A stretch of DNA of 64,000 bases from Gelatoporia subvermispora B (GCA_000320605.2 KB445809.1:515435-579434); one strand, 5' to 3'. Shown: positions 12,770 to 24,904, counted from the first letter of the stretch. The notes: generated from the sequence alone by a model not told the origin. Numbers and translations are program-made.

Positions 12770-13195
12770 TTTGTCGACTGCTGCAATACGCAATCGGGTA
12801 TTTGCTGAAGAGGGAAGAGTGCTTGATTTTGAGATTTTGGAAAGTGAGATTCAGATCTATATATTCTCACGGTCACGTTTCCGCGTTGGAGGGCCTCGCC
12901 GCCGTCGCGGACGCGGCTCACGTCGGTGGCGGCGACGACTTAGATCTGCATGGACATGGAAGGGTCGTCAAATTACTATCGGCCAGTTGCTCGAAGCAGA
13001 TGAGTACAACAACTACGAATCTTAGTGTTAATGTAAACATATCGCGGGACAGCCAAGTTTTACGCAATAATCATCGGAGCTGCGAATTCCTAGACCTTTT
13101 TAATTTCTACCGAACGACGTATATTATCGCGATCCAGCATCGCTAAGGCGGAGTCATTTGGTACCATACGTAGTGCGATATTCCGACAGGAATAT
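12770..13195. other. Intergenic between ADE13 and a wall-protein gene
   Basis: ADE13 promoter side and the 3' flank of the next minus-strand gene. No coding signal beyond short shadow frames. Confidence 0.5.
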
Positions 13196-14110
13196 TCAAG
13201 CTGAACACATTCAGATGAGCGCGCAGGCTTATGATGTAATGCGCAAACTTACCGGCGAATATCAACACTGACAGAGTCAGGGACACCACTAGCATGCCAA
13301 AACCCTTGTCCTGTGTGCCAATTGCACCGCTATTCAAGGATGACAATGGGCCTGTTGCCAGAGGGGAGGACCCATCGTTGCTACCGTCCGAACCATCGAG
13401 CGAGTTCGTAGCCGAGATGCTCGGGGTAGAGCTGGAAATCGGACTGAACGTCACTATGGGCGAGGGCGAGTCCGTCAAGGGGTCGTCTCCAGAGTCGAAC
13501 GAAGATGTCGGTTCCGGGTCGAAAGTATCCGTGGGTGAGAACGTGGGTTCCAGCGAGACTGTAGGTTCCGAAGAAAACGTAGGTTCCGGCGACGGCGTGA
13601 TGTGGGGTGTGGTATGCTTTGTCGTGGATTCCTTCGGCGGCGTGAATGTAGGGGCCGGATCCGGGGGAGGAACTATGGTCTCCGGAGGAGGAACTATGGT
13701 CTCCGGAGGAGGCGGAGCTCCGGAGCATACCTCTCCATTGGAGCAACAACCGCCGCCCGCTACGCAGTATTCGCTACGAGTCTTGGTTGAGTGCCATTCA
13801 CTTCATGAAGGAACCAGCGACCAGCTCACCCATTGGGGCAGAAATTACCATCTGCGCCAAATCTAAGTCTACGTGCATGAATATACGGGACAGGGTGCTC
13901 ACCTGAGCAACACTCGGCGTTATCGGGGTAGCAGGTATCCGCAGAGCAGAGATCCCAGCCGACAGGACAACCAGATGCGAACGACTCGAGTAGGGTCCTG
14001 TTCGAGACGGACAGGGCCGCTCGGGGCTGGCGGACCCTCAGGAAGTCGTCCGCGACGGCAGCAGAGCGCACGAGAAGCGGGAGAAGCAAGACCGCAGAGA
14101 GGGCGAGCAT
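13196..14110 (-). CDS. Secreted Cys-rich, Pro/Ser/Thr-stalk GPI-anchored protein
   Basis: Four exons: 14110-13903, 13851-13830 (22 nt), 13773-13253 and 13200-13196. The product opens with a signal peptide (MLALSAVLLLPLLVRSAAVA). A cysteine-rich head follows (CPVGWDLCSADTCYPDNAEC, then CS-DGNFCPNGEYC-VAGGGCC-SNGEVC). Next is a long Pro/Ser/Thr stalk with a repeated PPPETIV, and last a C-terminal hydrophobic tail (GFGMLVVSLTLSVLIFA) that ends the protein. That arrangement is a classical GPI-anchor precursor, so the mature protein should sit on the outer membrane or cell wall. The micro-exon and the 5-base last exon are supported by GT-AG sites and by restoration of the Cys spacing. Function beyond a wall or surface protein is unknown. 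It heads a run of similar genes on the same strand. Confidence 0.78.
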
Positions 14111-14808
14111 ACTGCACCGAATGCACTCAAGTGCGTTCGTATCTCCGTACCCTGGTGCCTGTGCGTCAGTGTAAGATCAGAGTTCGTCTCCCACAAACAT
14201 CCTCTCCCCCCACGACCCAATTTATACCTTTGTCCAAGCTGCATCGCCACGTCGCTAGTCAGGTTCGCCCCAACGTACGAAAGCGACTACTTATGTGTCC
14301 ATACGCAGTATAGTCACTGATGAGTGGCCAGTCATCTTCGCTGCCGCCGACACGCCCTAACGGAACTGAATGACAAGCGTGCATATCGATCCGCCAAAGG
14401 GCGGGCGAGCGTCTATCCCGACAGCTTCGATCACAGCGGGAATTTGGACCATTATGGCGCTGGACAACGCACTTGGCGTTGCCAAGAAGCCCACCAAGCA
14501 CTTCCGGAACCAATCTTCTCAGCTGGTGGACAATTATGCCCTTGATTTATCAACGCGAAGGATGTGTGGACGTCGTCTTGGAGGGCGGGTTATGCTGTGC
14601 CGAAACCGGGGCGCATCATACAAAGCTCATATGAGGTCGCTAAATACATGAAGGTTACGTTCTGAAGAGAGAGATGGATGTCAACTAGTGGACAGGCATC
14701 GCACATGATTAGCACAAGTGAAGGTCGCCTCAAGGCTGTGCAGGTGACAGGTTCAAGGGACACCTATGACCCCGTTGAGGGTGGCGGCGCCGTACGTCTA
14801 CCCCATGA
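14111..14808. other. Intergenic, no gene seen
   Basis: About 700 bases between two minus-strand wall-protein genes. Short frames on both strands match no family and do not join by plausible splicing. Confidence 0.5.
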
Positions 14809-15364
14809 TCAGTGATATGTCACCGATGAATGAGTACCGTTCGCCTCACAGAAGAACAAGGCCAACAATAGCGGCAGCAGAGCCAGCATAACGAATGCGA
14901 GAGCGAGTGTTGTCTTGACACTTGTTCCTGTACTGCCCTCGGAGCCGTCGACCCCAGTTGCGCGAGTTTCACTGGTAAGTGGAGAGTTATTGAGATGGTA
15001 CACTCCACTTCCTCCGATCGATATATTCGACAAAGACGCCGTGACCTTCCCTTCCGGTTCTACAATGAACGTAAGACATTAATGCACCGTGTAAGTGGCG
15101 ACGTTGTTGCATTCGACTTATGGATCGTGATGTACCGTAAGTGGATAGAGACAAAGTGGCAGACCTAGCATGATCCAGCTTTGATCAGCGCCACATGACA
15201 ATCTGTAAAAGCTGTTGCACGTACGCCCTGGTGAACTCGGTTGAGTTCGAGGTCGATACTAGCATGCGGCTATGCACAGGGGACACTCCCGGTCCCAACT
15301 GTGTAAGCACCGGTGAATGGAGGATGATCAGGGAGATGTACATCAGAGAAGAGTGTAGGAGCAT
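14809..15364 (-). CDS. Putative small secreted/GPI-type protein
   Basis: Gene model is approximate. The 3' exon (about 15053-14809, acceptor cattgtag) encodes a Ser/Thr/Gly-rich segment. It ends in a strong hydrophobic stretch (KTTLALAFVMLALLPLLLAL). A 5' exon with ATG at 15364 encodes a hydrophobic N-terminus (MLLHSSLMYISLIILHSPVL) followed by STSNSTEFTRAY. The middle splice(s) could not be resolved. Signal-like N-terminus, Ser/Thr body and hydrophobic C-terminus resemble the neighbouring GPI-type genes on the same strand. The hydrophobic tail may be followed by FFCEANGTHSSVTYH or be trimmed by a further intron. Confidence 0.45.
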
Positions 15365-15776
15365 AGTTCACAAGAGCTGCCCGCCACGGCTGTCAGACGG
15401 TGCAAGCTCTAGCTGATGAGGATGGGGCGGTGCTTATGTAGTATTTGGATGTATAGACATGAGGCTCTAGATGAGACTGCTCGAGGATGGCCTAGGTCCG
15501 CATCGTTGCAAGCCTAATTGCACCCGTTGTCACTGTCCTGTAGTTACGCGTAGGTCCACAGGTCTACGCCACCAATTCAGAAAGTGCATGGCTGCCTTGC
15601 CTGTGGAGGGACGAACGAACGTGTGTGCGGCTTCTGGTAGGATCGGGTCCGAAGGCCAGAATAGTTCCACCGGCAGCCAGTAGCCATTTGCGCGCACTAG
15701 TTGGTCTGACCCCATGAACATGTTTTCGATTTGAACTACGAAAGCGGTTATGCGAACACTGAACCGCCGGTTTCAA

Positions 15777-16346
15777 TCAGCGTCCCGGATGACTATGATA
15801 AGGAAATAACTCACAAGCACATACGATAACCAAGAGGAAATAGATAATGAATAAGAAGTCATAGGATGAAGTAGAGGCAACAGCAGCATTACTGATAACA
15901 GACGTATGGGGACCTGCGTAAGCGGTACTGGAGATGAAAACGGTCCCCCCTCCGCTCAGCGTCGTAGTGACTAGAGCAACGGAAGGGATGGTAGAGGTCA
16001 CCGTCGACGCTGCCGACCTGGATTTAAACATTGAAGATCTCCCCAAATGAGAATAGGTAGCGTACTGTCTGATTTTGATGTGGTGGCTACCGTTCCTCTC
16101 GAGCTCCCAGAGTTGGCGCAAGAGCTCGGGCAGTGACTTCCAGCCTCCCTTAACGTCCGACTCGCAATGGGGGAGTTTGTAGCCGCATACAACGAGTTAA
16201 AAGGGGTTGTCGCAGGGATACTATACTCGATGTCAGTGTTGGGTGCAGACATCGTACAATTGAGCAAACCTGGTCGCAGCCTGTACGGTGCGCAATGCGG
16301 GAAGAACGATCACCGCGGACAGGAGCATTCTGCGAGTGCACGACAT
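15777..16346 (-). CDS. Putative Ser/Thr-rich GPI-type secreted protein
   Basis: The start ATG at 16344-16346 gives the signal peptide MSCTRRMLLSAVIVLPALRT-VQA. An intron (gtttgc...gtatag) leads to a Ser/Asn-rich exon containing NSLYAATNSPIASRTLREAG. A 56 nt intron from gtacgc to ggcag joins this to TSTVTSTIPSVALVTTTLSG, then SNAAVASTSSYD and the hydrophobic tail FLFIIYFLLVIVCA. The 3' end is uncertain: either the frame runs to 15777, or a donor (gtgagt) just after the tail trims it. This is the third member of the same-strand cluster. The role is inferred only as cell-surface. Confidence 0.5.
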
Positions 16347-17170
16347 GATTGCTGTGAAGAGCCAGCTGTATTCTCCGCCACCGCATGAAGTACTACTCCA
16401 GAGGCCAAGCAGCTTAGGTCGAGGCTGCATCTTGATAATTGAGCTCCACTTCGGCAATATAGACTTTCCCGGATGTATTGTCTCCTTTGGCACGGACCAG
16501 TTGGTCCAAGTAGGTCCACCAGCATGCTCGTCCAATCACAACGCTATACAGCATGCAACATAGGGGACGGCGGCATGTCTTGTCTTATGGAGCCGATCTT
16601 CTGACCCTCGTCAAAGGTCTATGTACAAGACGCACAGAAGGTAAGGAACTTGTCATTTTTGGAGGTCTGAGGGCATGACCAAGCAAAAAAGACGCAAGCT
16701 ATAGTCAAAGATGGCAAAGTATGACTGAGATCCGCTACCAGGTCGGTGCGGCTCAGAACCACGAGTGACGAGTCAAGCCAAGATGCAAGTCGCCTTGAGC
16801 TGCCAACAGGAGCTGCACGGCTCGGATGTACGGACCGGCCTTAACGCTTACACTCGCGGTTCGGACGGGCGTCTATCCAAACCAGACGTTTTGCTGCTTC
16901 ACAAAGTGGGTATTTGAACACCTCATTTTGATTTTTATTCGCGGTCTGATGGCTAGATCCAGAATCCAGAATCATCGTTACTGAGCGCAGAGTAATACTA
17001 CGTGTAATCAGCTTAGGTGAGTCGCGTCGACTTACTTACGAATCCGTGAATTGATCTTGACCCACATATTCCCTCTGAACCGGTCAGCACAAAGCAGTGG
17101 CCACGTGTCAGCGATCTGCAACTCCCCGTGCTCTAATACTTACGATACTGCTTGTGCTAGTTGACACGAG
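16347..17170. other. Divergent intergenic region
   Basis: About 820 bases separating the minus-strand wall-protein gene from the plus-strand F-box-like gene, presumably holding both promoters. No coding signal recognised. Confidence 0.5.
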
Positions 17171-18380
17171 ATGCTCCCATCACTTCCTCCTGAAATCACG
17201 GATCGTCTCATCGACGAGTTGTGGGTTCACCAGAGCTATCTCCGGAACTGTTCCTTGGTCTGCCGAGCCTGGCGCAGCAGAAGCCAGTTCCAACTGTTCC
17301 AAGATGTATACCTCACTAGTGTCAACAAATTCCAACATCTGGTTCATATCGCAGAATCGTCCACGTTGATGCCATGTGTACGCACCATGAAGATCAATGC
17401 ATCGATGACCTCCGACCCTCCGGTATATCGGTTATTCGCTACTACAAAAACCCAGCTTGGTGACGGAGGAGACCTATATCATTCACATGTATCGGAGGAC
17501 GCTTTGCGACGCTATCCGAGCGTTGCGTCTCTGCTCTCTCAGTTCGTGCATCTCAGAGAGCTCCAGATCCTGTGGTGCGAGATCGGGTCTCTTAGCATGT
17601 TCAAGCGGTTCATCTCCGGATTCCCCCATCTTCGTCACCTCGAGATTTCAGACTCAAGTTCCGAGTGGACCGTCCCTGCAGATCCTGAATTAGATGTCGC
17701 CGATGACTCGGACACCAGTGCCTTGAACCTGGACACCATCGTGGCCGGGAACCTACGAGAGGAAGATTTTGCTGAATTGTTCGTATGGCTGTTGTCCACT
17801 CCCACTGCGGCATCCCTCCGCGCCGTGCGTCTATGGGATCTCCATCACGTCACGTCTGGATATAGAGCGGCTTTGCGTAATATTCTGCAAGCATCTGGTG
17901 GCAACTTAAAGACGCTTGCCGTCTCTGTGCGATCCTTTGACGATGGTGCGAGCAACGATGGTTTTATTGATGGACTTGCTGAAGCTAGCTCTCATAGCAT
18001 CATGTCAACTCTCGCTTGCTACGCGCCTGCGATCGCTGACCCTTCTCGATTGCTATAAACAGCCCACCCAGCTCTCAATTGCGCTGGACCAATTACGCTC
18101 CCCCGATCTTGACACTCTGACCCTGGATATTGGGCCCATAATTCAACACGACTCCGAGTGGCTCGAACAAATGTGCAAGGATATTGAGGTCGTTCTGTCA
18201 CGATCCCATTTCGCTAAGTTGCGGAGGTTGGTTATATGCCATACGGAGGAAGGGAACGACCGTCTAAGGCCAATGTCCATTGAGGAGCTCGAGAGGCGCT
18301 TGCCGAACTGGCTGCCGAAGTTGCACGCCAGGAACATTGTAGAGGTGTCCATGTGGTTTACTACCAATGTGTTCGATTAA
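17171..18380 (+). CDS. F-box-like / leucine-rich protein
   Basis: The N-terminus LPPEITDRLIDELWVHQSYL then NCSLVCRAWRSRSQFQLF is a recognisable F-box-like motif. Leucine-rich segments follow (LRELQILWCEIGSL, HLRHLEISDS, RLRSLTLLDC, LDTLTLDIG). Such proteins are usually SCF ubiquitin-ligase substrate adaptors. The frame changes near 17.93-17.99 kb. The best model is a 58 nt intron 17927-17984 (gtgcga...gctgaag), giving exons of 756 and 396 bases and 383 residues. A single-base indel near 18025 is the alternative. It is not closely related to the 21.5-26.9 kb F-box family. It lies on the opposite strand to the wall-protein genes around it. Confidence 0.65.
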
Positions 18381-18651
18381 TTTAGTGGTTCACGATGGGC
18401 GCATCCCTTTAGCCCGCGGTTGTAGTCGTTATTGGGCGGCGATGAGAGGCTCGCTGCACAGCCATATGGAGACTGTCCAATAACATCGATTAACACGAGA
18501 GCATTGAAGTCCATACATCCCAATCCAAACATTTGTAGAGTGCTGTACGTATGTGTAGATGAACATTTGAGGATATCATAGATGGGTTGCGTAACGAAAG
18601 CAAGAACAGAGGTGACAGTGACCGATGAAGGCCTGGGACAAGGGAACGGAC

Positions 18652-19272
18652 TCAAAGGGATAGAGCAATGGCTATATCAAGTTAGCACGATGGTGTTGCG
18701 AGGTAAGTGATGACTTACTTATCATGAACGCAGTGACGAGGCAGGAAGATGTCACGATGTTGTTGACACCGGCGGGTGCAACGCCGTTTGAATTCCCCGA
18801 CGGAAACGGGATGCTGGGGGTGGGGAAATCGGAGAGACTAGCACTTCCATCGTCGTCGCCAGGGTCGTCACTACCATCATCACCCGAGGGATCTGATGTC
18901 TCTGAATAAGACAGACAGTTCGTGTCAGTCATCGATGCTATGCTATAGGCTGAGGCGCTGGCTCACCTTGCGCTTTCGATGCGCCCGAGGAGAGGGTCAC
19001 TGATATCGGCGTTGTAGTGGTGTGCGTCATGGTCGTGTAGTGAGTTACGGTTATGTGTGTTGTATGTGGGCTGTAGATTATATAGTTTAGCTGCTCCGTG
19101 CAAGTCTGAGCAGGAGCGGCGTGACGAACGTCGTCACCAGAACTCCACCATCGTCGACAGGGGACAGAAGATCACTGTCACCCGGCAGCCCGGCAGCAAC
19201 GGTCGAAGAGCAAAGTGGTAGCGCGAATATCGCCAGTGCGCGAAGGCTCTTGAACGACGGGAGCAAAAACAT
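18652..19272 (-). CDS. Ser/Thr-rich GPI-anchored secreted protein
   Basis: The signal peptide starts at the ATG 19270-19272 (MFLLPSFKSLRALAIFALPL, then CSSTVAAG). A Thr-rich exon reads HTTHITVTHYTTMTHTTTTP. After an intron (gtgagc...attcag) comes an acidic Ser/Asp/Pro segment (SDPSGDDGSDDPGDDDG). The terminus, joined over a further intron (gtaagt...atatag), is NIVTSSCLVTAFMITIALSL and stop, a hydrophobic GPI signal. The splice between the signal exon and the Thr-rich exon is ambiguous, with several possible donors between 19140 and 19190. The layout matches the gene at 13.2-14.1 kb, which supports a local family of surface proteins. Confidence 0.65.
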
Positions 19273-21550
19273 TGCTGCGAGGGTGGGGTTGGAAGTCGAG
19301 GGCACAGGCTAGGCGAGTCGCCGGCGATTTTGGGCTCTTTATCTAGAACTCTAATCGCGTAACTGCACCAGAAAGCGATGAGGTTGTCTCAAAGGCAGGA
19401 CTGGATCGTATTGGTGCAAGTCCAGTTCCCGACCTGCGGATGACGGTATGATCGTTCCAGAACTTCGAGAAGACGGAGAGGCGTATACAGTGCACCATGG
19501 ACGAAGTAGTGAGCACAGCCAATGCCAGACAAAGCGCCCGAAAGCCTCGTGCCCGACTGAACAAGCTTGTGGTACTCGGAATACTTCACCGACGACGACT
19601 CGACAATGTACCTTCGCATCATAGAGCCGAACATTGAAACCTGGCCAGATATTCGCGGTCACAAGGATTTCACTCAATCTCGCCTCACATAATCGACCAG
19701 CAACTCACAACAATGACCCCCAATAGCCCCTCCTCCGATCCCTTCACTAAATCACAGCATCCATCCGGGATATCCCTGGCATCCTGGCGTCCAACCCCAG
19801 TCGAGTCGCACTGTCAAACTGCGCAGCTACTGCTATCCAAGGCAGTGAACAACGAAAATAGCACACGGTGCACCGGTTAGAGGTACAGTGCATGCACCTG
19901 GATAGGATGCAAAGCAGTGGAATTCACGTAAGTGCTGGCGTGGAGGCAACGTGGTGCCCAAAATAGTCCATTTAAAGTATGCGATCTAATGGGACTTGCC
20001 GGACCGAGGCCCATGCCGCTAGTTGTCGATGCTGTGGTTCATATTTATTTACAGGTTGGTCGATGGACAGCTGGTGCGAGGGATATGAGTAACATCCGTT
20101 GAGTTCTACTGTGGGGACCATTTGTTCTGCATTCGTCCAGCTCTCCAAGCAGGAAGCGGCGATATTCAGAATAAATGTGGTAGCGCTACGGTCACGTCAA
20201 GTCGCCACGTCACTCTTCGCTCTTCGCTACGACGACCTATCTATCATCCTCCTCTTTCTCCTCCAGTTGCGACGGCTCCAGCCTCCCGTTCAAAGCTTAT
20301 TCTCAAGACTTGAAGAACACTGTGCGTCTAGCACAACTTTGAACTTATCATATGATTTTGCGACTAGCATACTCACTGTCTTCGCGTCGTCATCGAGTCC
20401 GACGATCCCTGCTGCACTGTTGTCCTATTATCTGTCTCTCCACGTTCACTTTGATATCGTCCTTGTGATTCTTGTACTCTTGATGACGGGACTTCGTGAG
20501 CTTGGAAGCTCATTGATAGCACACGGCCGCTAGGTCACCGTTCGTACAGGTCCACGCTCTTGCTAAATCCAAGTTTGTGAGTGTTCGGTCTCTTGGAGAC
20601 GAGAGGTGGCCTTGCCACTATCGAGGTAGTGAAACTTCGCTAAAGCACGGTATGGGAGCAACGTAAGGCTAACATTGTCAACTTCTAGAATATGACGAAT
20701 GCCAGTCTCGACTTCTGCGTGTAGAGATAATGAGATACTCTTACACGGGCCTCGTGCATGTCTACAACAGGTATGGATGGCGACAGCATCTCTGATTTTT
20801 CCAGTTTCGTTCAAAAGCTCGTAACAAAGATTCCTTTCACATCACATGTGAGCGAAAACCATACTCTTGAACGGCACAAAGTACATCACCGAGACTCAGG
20901 GGACTTGCGCTTCTCCTTCCCTCATACTGACATGTCCGATGGCAGCCGTCTCCGAATGATTGATGAGTGAAATTGAGACCAGATGTTAAATTGCTTTGTT
21001 CCCGAAATTGGAAGGTGGCGTGTTCTTGGGCCCTGGGGCAATATTGCGCTGTTTCACAAGCTTGGACGAGACGTCGTTGCCATCGGCAGAGCTGTCTGTA
21101 CCTGTCCTTGATCTCCTGGTTCCGTATCCTCTAATCACGACGTCCTTTATTCAATTGTAGACCATTCCTTGTACACGAATTGGTCATTGAATTTAGCTCT
21201 TGACGAACACATCACCCAATAAAAGAAGCTGTTCACAGGGTTCTTGCGGGTACCACGCTGCCACATAGCCTCATTCTGGCAACGTTGTTTCGTAGGGCTT
21301 TGATCTTGTTTCCTGTCGTATCTTTGGCTTCTGCATAGCAACTGAGGTTGTATCACTTCAATCTTTCACCCTTCAGTACTCCCAAATTCTCCCGACGATC
21401 AAGAGCAACATAGCGCCCACGATACACAGCTCGATCACACAGGACAAAAGCACCAAGTCGATCGACTTTCAACCAATTTTCAGTAGACTTGTGGAAGACG
21501 GCAACCGCATCCGCCATCCAGAACACAACGCTGTCTTGAAGATACAAGAC
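19273..21550. other. 2.3 kb without a convincing gene
   Basis: Frames at 19389-19634 (minus) and 20099-20533 (plus) are the longest, but neither has a recognised domain, a convincing start or spliced extensions. The last 300 bases (about 21,240-21,550) resemble the 5' flanks of the F-box paralogs at 23.2, 25.2 and 43.8 kb. They therefore belong to the duplicated unit of copy 1. Confidence 0.5.
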
Positions 21551-22917
21551 ATGACGCTACCATCATACAGTATCATCGATCCACTCGAGAGCATCGGTAT
21601 ATGTTTTGATCCAGGATCCGTCAAGTAAATCTCGATGTGCCGGTACTCAGTGAAATTCTGAGCTAACATGATACCCCGATTAGCGTATCGACTATACCAG
21701 CGGAGAACAAATCATTCCCTGAGCTTCCTATAGAGCTCTGGAGCATCATTTTACGCGCAATAGATGATCACCGAGCGCTCTATGCATGCCTGTGCACCTG
21801 CCATGTCTTTAATGACCTGGGCAACTCAATTCTCGCGGGACGCCAGACAATGGTATTCATGGATCGCGGTCACCGTCATACCCTCGCCCGCCGTCTTATT
21901 CATGACCCCTTCCTCGCGCATCTGCTGCGAACAGTAATCATCCGGTCTTCGGAGCTTCCCGCGTTTTGCATCGAGTTCTGCGGCAGGCTTCATAACATAC
22001 GTGAGCTCCAAGTTTTGGGAATTCCTGGACCGCGGATAGCGCTGGGAACACAGAGCAGGCTTGCTCTCACGAAGTTCACAAGTGTTACGTCGCTGTATCT
22101 GCAAGACGCCAATTTTGCCACGTTCACCGAATATGTCCACCTCCTCTGCGCATTTCGGAATTTACGTCACCTCCGGGTGTCATCCACATGTTGCTCTGCT
22201 GAGAATTGCAATTCTGTCTGCGTGACGCAGATGCCTTTCGCTCAAGGCTTAAACTTGGAGAAGATGGATGTAGGACCATTTCTTACCCCAGGACGCGGTT
22301 GGCTAATAGCATTCGAGCAGATTTACATGAACGCCAAGTGTCCTATATCTCCGTTGTATATCCACTTGCTCCTTTCGCCTCGCCTAGCGGAGACCCTCAA
22401 CGAACTAGTGATCACAGTGCGGGATAAATGCATATTGGACAGCGTCGCATTTTCAACATTCAATCTGCGTCATCGCGAGAGACATGTGGAGCTCATGAGC
22501 CTACAAAAGCTCTCTGTGGATATCGCTATGCAGGAGACGGGCACCGACCAGGATCATGTACTGCTGGACTTCCTGAGGATTCTCGTTGCGACGAACCTTA
22601 AGTCCCTCCGCGTATTCCTCTCATACGGCTACTGTGCATCAGTACAATTTGCCCATGTTGGCGAGGAAGGAAACGCCTCCTGCTACCTCCAGGAATTGGA
22701 TGATTTCTTCGACTCCCCACAATTCCCGTGTCTGGAGAAGGTCAGCATCACACTTCAGTCGATGTGTGCAGAAGACTTCGAATGCGTCCTTGCGATGCCG
22801 TCGCATCAACTCCCATTCCCCGCGCTCAGGCGATGGGAACTACTTATACTGCAGGTATCCGAAAGACAGAACCCACTACGATTCTTGCAGGTCATCCCAC
22901 CTCAAGGACACAAATAG
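21551..22917 (+). CDS. F-box-like protein, tandem copy 1
   Basis: Exons 21551-21624 and 21684-22917 sum to 1308 bases (435 residues). The F-box-like motif is FPELPIELWSIILRAIDDHR then ALYACLCTCHVFNDLG. The body shares landmark phrases with copies 2-4: FCGRLHNIRE, SRLALTKFTSVTSL, NCNSVCVTQMPFAQ and MPSHQLPFPALRRWELL. Relative to its sisters the original start ATG is AAG here (about 21,405), and the ancestral splice donor is mutated. A displaced donor (gtaaat, 21625) and acceptor (ttag, 21683) keep the frame. Translation probably begins at the ATG 21551. The function is expected to be a ubiquitin-ligase adaptor, but this is family inference and the copy may be drifting. Confidence 0.62.
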
Positions 22918-23396
22918 TAGTGCAAAATGTCAATGCAGTGCTGATGGTCACATAGACTAGGCTGTGATGGGAGCACATCAGTTGTAACGCGTTATATCCG
23001 AACTCGTTCAAATGTCGGGAGCAGGGTAACTGTGTATCACATTGCAGGCATGTGGACGGAACTGTGCCAGCGAAAACGATGAAATGCGCTGTAGCACTTT
23101 CGATCATGTAGATCCACTCTGTCGATATGGAGAGTTGTGACCTGTGAGACGCACGACGATTCTCAACTTATTTTGAGTGCAGATTGTGCGCACATAACTG
23201 ACATCGCTTTTTGACGTAATGCCGAGAGCTATGATACGCATCCAGGGTAGAAGCTGTGTAAGAGACCCTCAAACGCTGCACGTTGCGGCACAACCTCATG
23301 TTGGGCGCGCTGGTACAACATCGTTAGATAGCCCGCCTCTGTACTTTCTTTCCATCCTGTCGCAATATAGCTCTCCAGGGCTCTCTCCAAAACTCG
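22918..23396. other. Spacer between F-box copies 1 and 2
   Basis: Contains the 3' flank of copy 1. From about 23,220 it holds the promoter segment shared with the other copies, including the string caaacgctgca...gcacaacctcatgttgggc. No other gene is seen. Confidence 0.5.
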
Positions 23397-24904
23397 ATGG
23401 AACATAGCGCTGGAACGATAAACAAGTCGGTCACCCAAGACTACCAGTATGCCGACCCTAGCTACCACCCCAGTGAGCTTGTGGAAAATGACGATCACGT
23501 TCGCACTCCACGATATGATGCTACCTTGGAGCTGCAAGACATAGAGTTACCTGCTTACAGCATCATCGATCCACTCAAGAGTGATACTGCGAGCTTCGAT
23601 GCGGAAGCCCCCAGGTCAGTCTCGGAACCCCGGTGGCCAGTGAAGTCGTAAGCTAACATCACACACTGATGACTGTATCAAGTGTACCAACGACTGGAAA
23701 ACCACTCCCTGAGCTTCCTATAGAGCTCTGGGACCTCATATTGCGCGCGATAGACGATCACCGAGCGCTCTATGCATGCTTGTGTACCTGTAGTGCTTTC
23801 CGCGATCTGGGCAGATCCATACTCGAGGGACGCCAGGAGCTCACCGTCACATCCGATGACCTTTCCCGTCGTCTTGTTCAAGACCCCTTCCTCGCATACC
23901 TGCTGACCAAAGTAACGGTCGAACCCTCGCAGCTCCCTGCGTTTGCCATCGAGTTCTGCGGCAGGCTGCACAACGTGCGCGAGTTCCGGATCTTTGGATA
24001 TAGTGACCCGCGGATGGGCCTCGGTCCCGGCATGCAAAGCAGGCTTGCGCTCACAAGATTTACCAGTGTCACGTCGCTATTCCTGAGCGAGGCGCAGTTC
24101 GCCACATCCACCGACTGTATGCGCTTCCTCTGCGCATTTCAGAATTTGCGAGATCTCGAGATGTACGACACGCGTTATGTCTCCGATAATTGCGGCTCTG
24201 TTTGCGTGATGCAAATGCCTTTTGCCCAAGTGCTGAAGTTGAAGAGGGTCAAGGTAGGACCACTTCTTACCCTGGCATGTGACTGACTGACAGCGATCGA
24301 GCAGATTCAAGCCAGCGACAAATGCCCTATGTCTTCGATATACATGCATCTACTCTTTTCGCCCTGTCTCGCCAAAACCCTTGAGGAACTCGTAATTACG
24401 ACGAGGCATAGACGCATGTTGGACGGTCCCACACTCTCGGCATTTCATGCGCATCATTGCAAGAGATATGCAGAGCTCGCGAAGCTGCATAAGCTCTCTC
24501 TACAGATTGACATGCATCAAGCAGCCTCAGTTGCGGTACAAGCAGTGCTCAACTTCCTGGATTCCATTGTTGCAAGCAATCTCAAGTTCTTGTCCATATC
24601 CTTTTACTACTACTCCCTTGACCCAGAAAGCGTCACATATGCGAGGGAAGACACAAGCATTCGCGCTTTTTTCCAGAAATTGGATGACTTCCTCGACTCA
24701 CCGCGCTTCCCGTGTCTAGAGAGCGTCCACATCGCACTTGATGCGCTGCATGCAGAGGACATCAAGCATATTCTTCCAATGCCGTTACATCGGCTTCCAT
24801 TTCCTGCGCTCAGCCGGTGGGAGCTGTTGACACTGGAGATATCTAATAGGCGAACATATACCGATCATTGGCTACTCATATGGCCTCGAGAACCACGACT
24901 GTAA
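23397..24904 (+). pseudogene. F-box-like protein, tandem copy 2, premature stop
   Basis: Exon 1 (23397-23647) starts MEHSAGTINKSV and contains ELPAYSIIDPLKSD. A 35 nt intron (23648-23682, gtaagctaac...caag) joins it to exon 2 with LPELPIELWDLILRAIDDHR. The two exons sum to 1473 bases (490 codons plus stop). The frame is interrupted by TGA at 24284-24286. Copy 3 has tryptophan (TGG) there, in the phrase LACGWLIAIDQ. Downstream the frame stays open for 206 codons with all family landmarks. Only this single nonsense change disables it, so it is a young pseudogene or encodes a truncated 296-residue product. A 15-base gt..ag within the lesion is too short to be a real intron. Confidence 0.7.

Noticed and set aside
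13294..13866. 190-codon plus-strand Gly/Ser/Val-rich frame
   Set aside because: Antisense of the Pro/Ser/Thr stalk of the GPI-anchored protein.
24276..24290. A 15-base GT..AG intron removing the stop in F-box copy 2
   Set aside because: Far below the shortest plausible spliceosomal intron (35 nt here); treated as a nonsense mutation.
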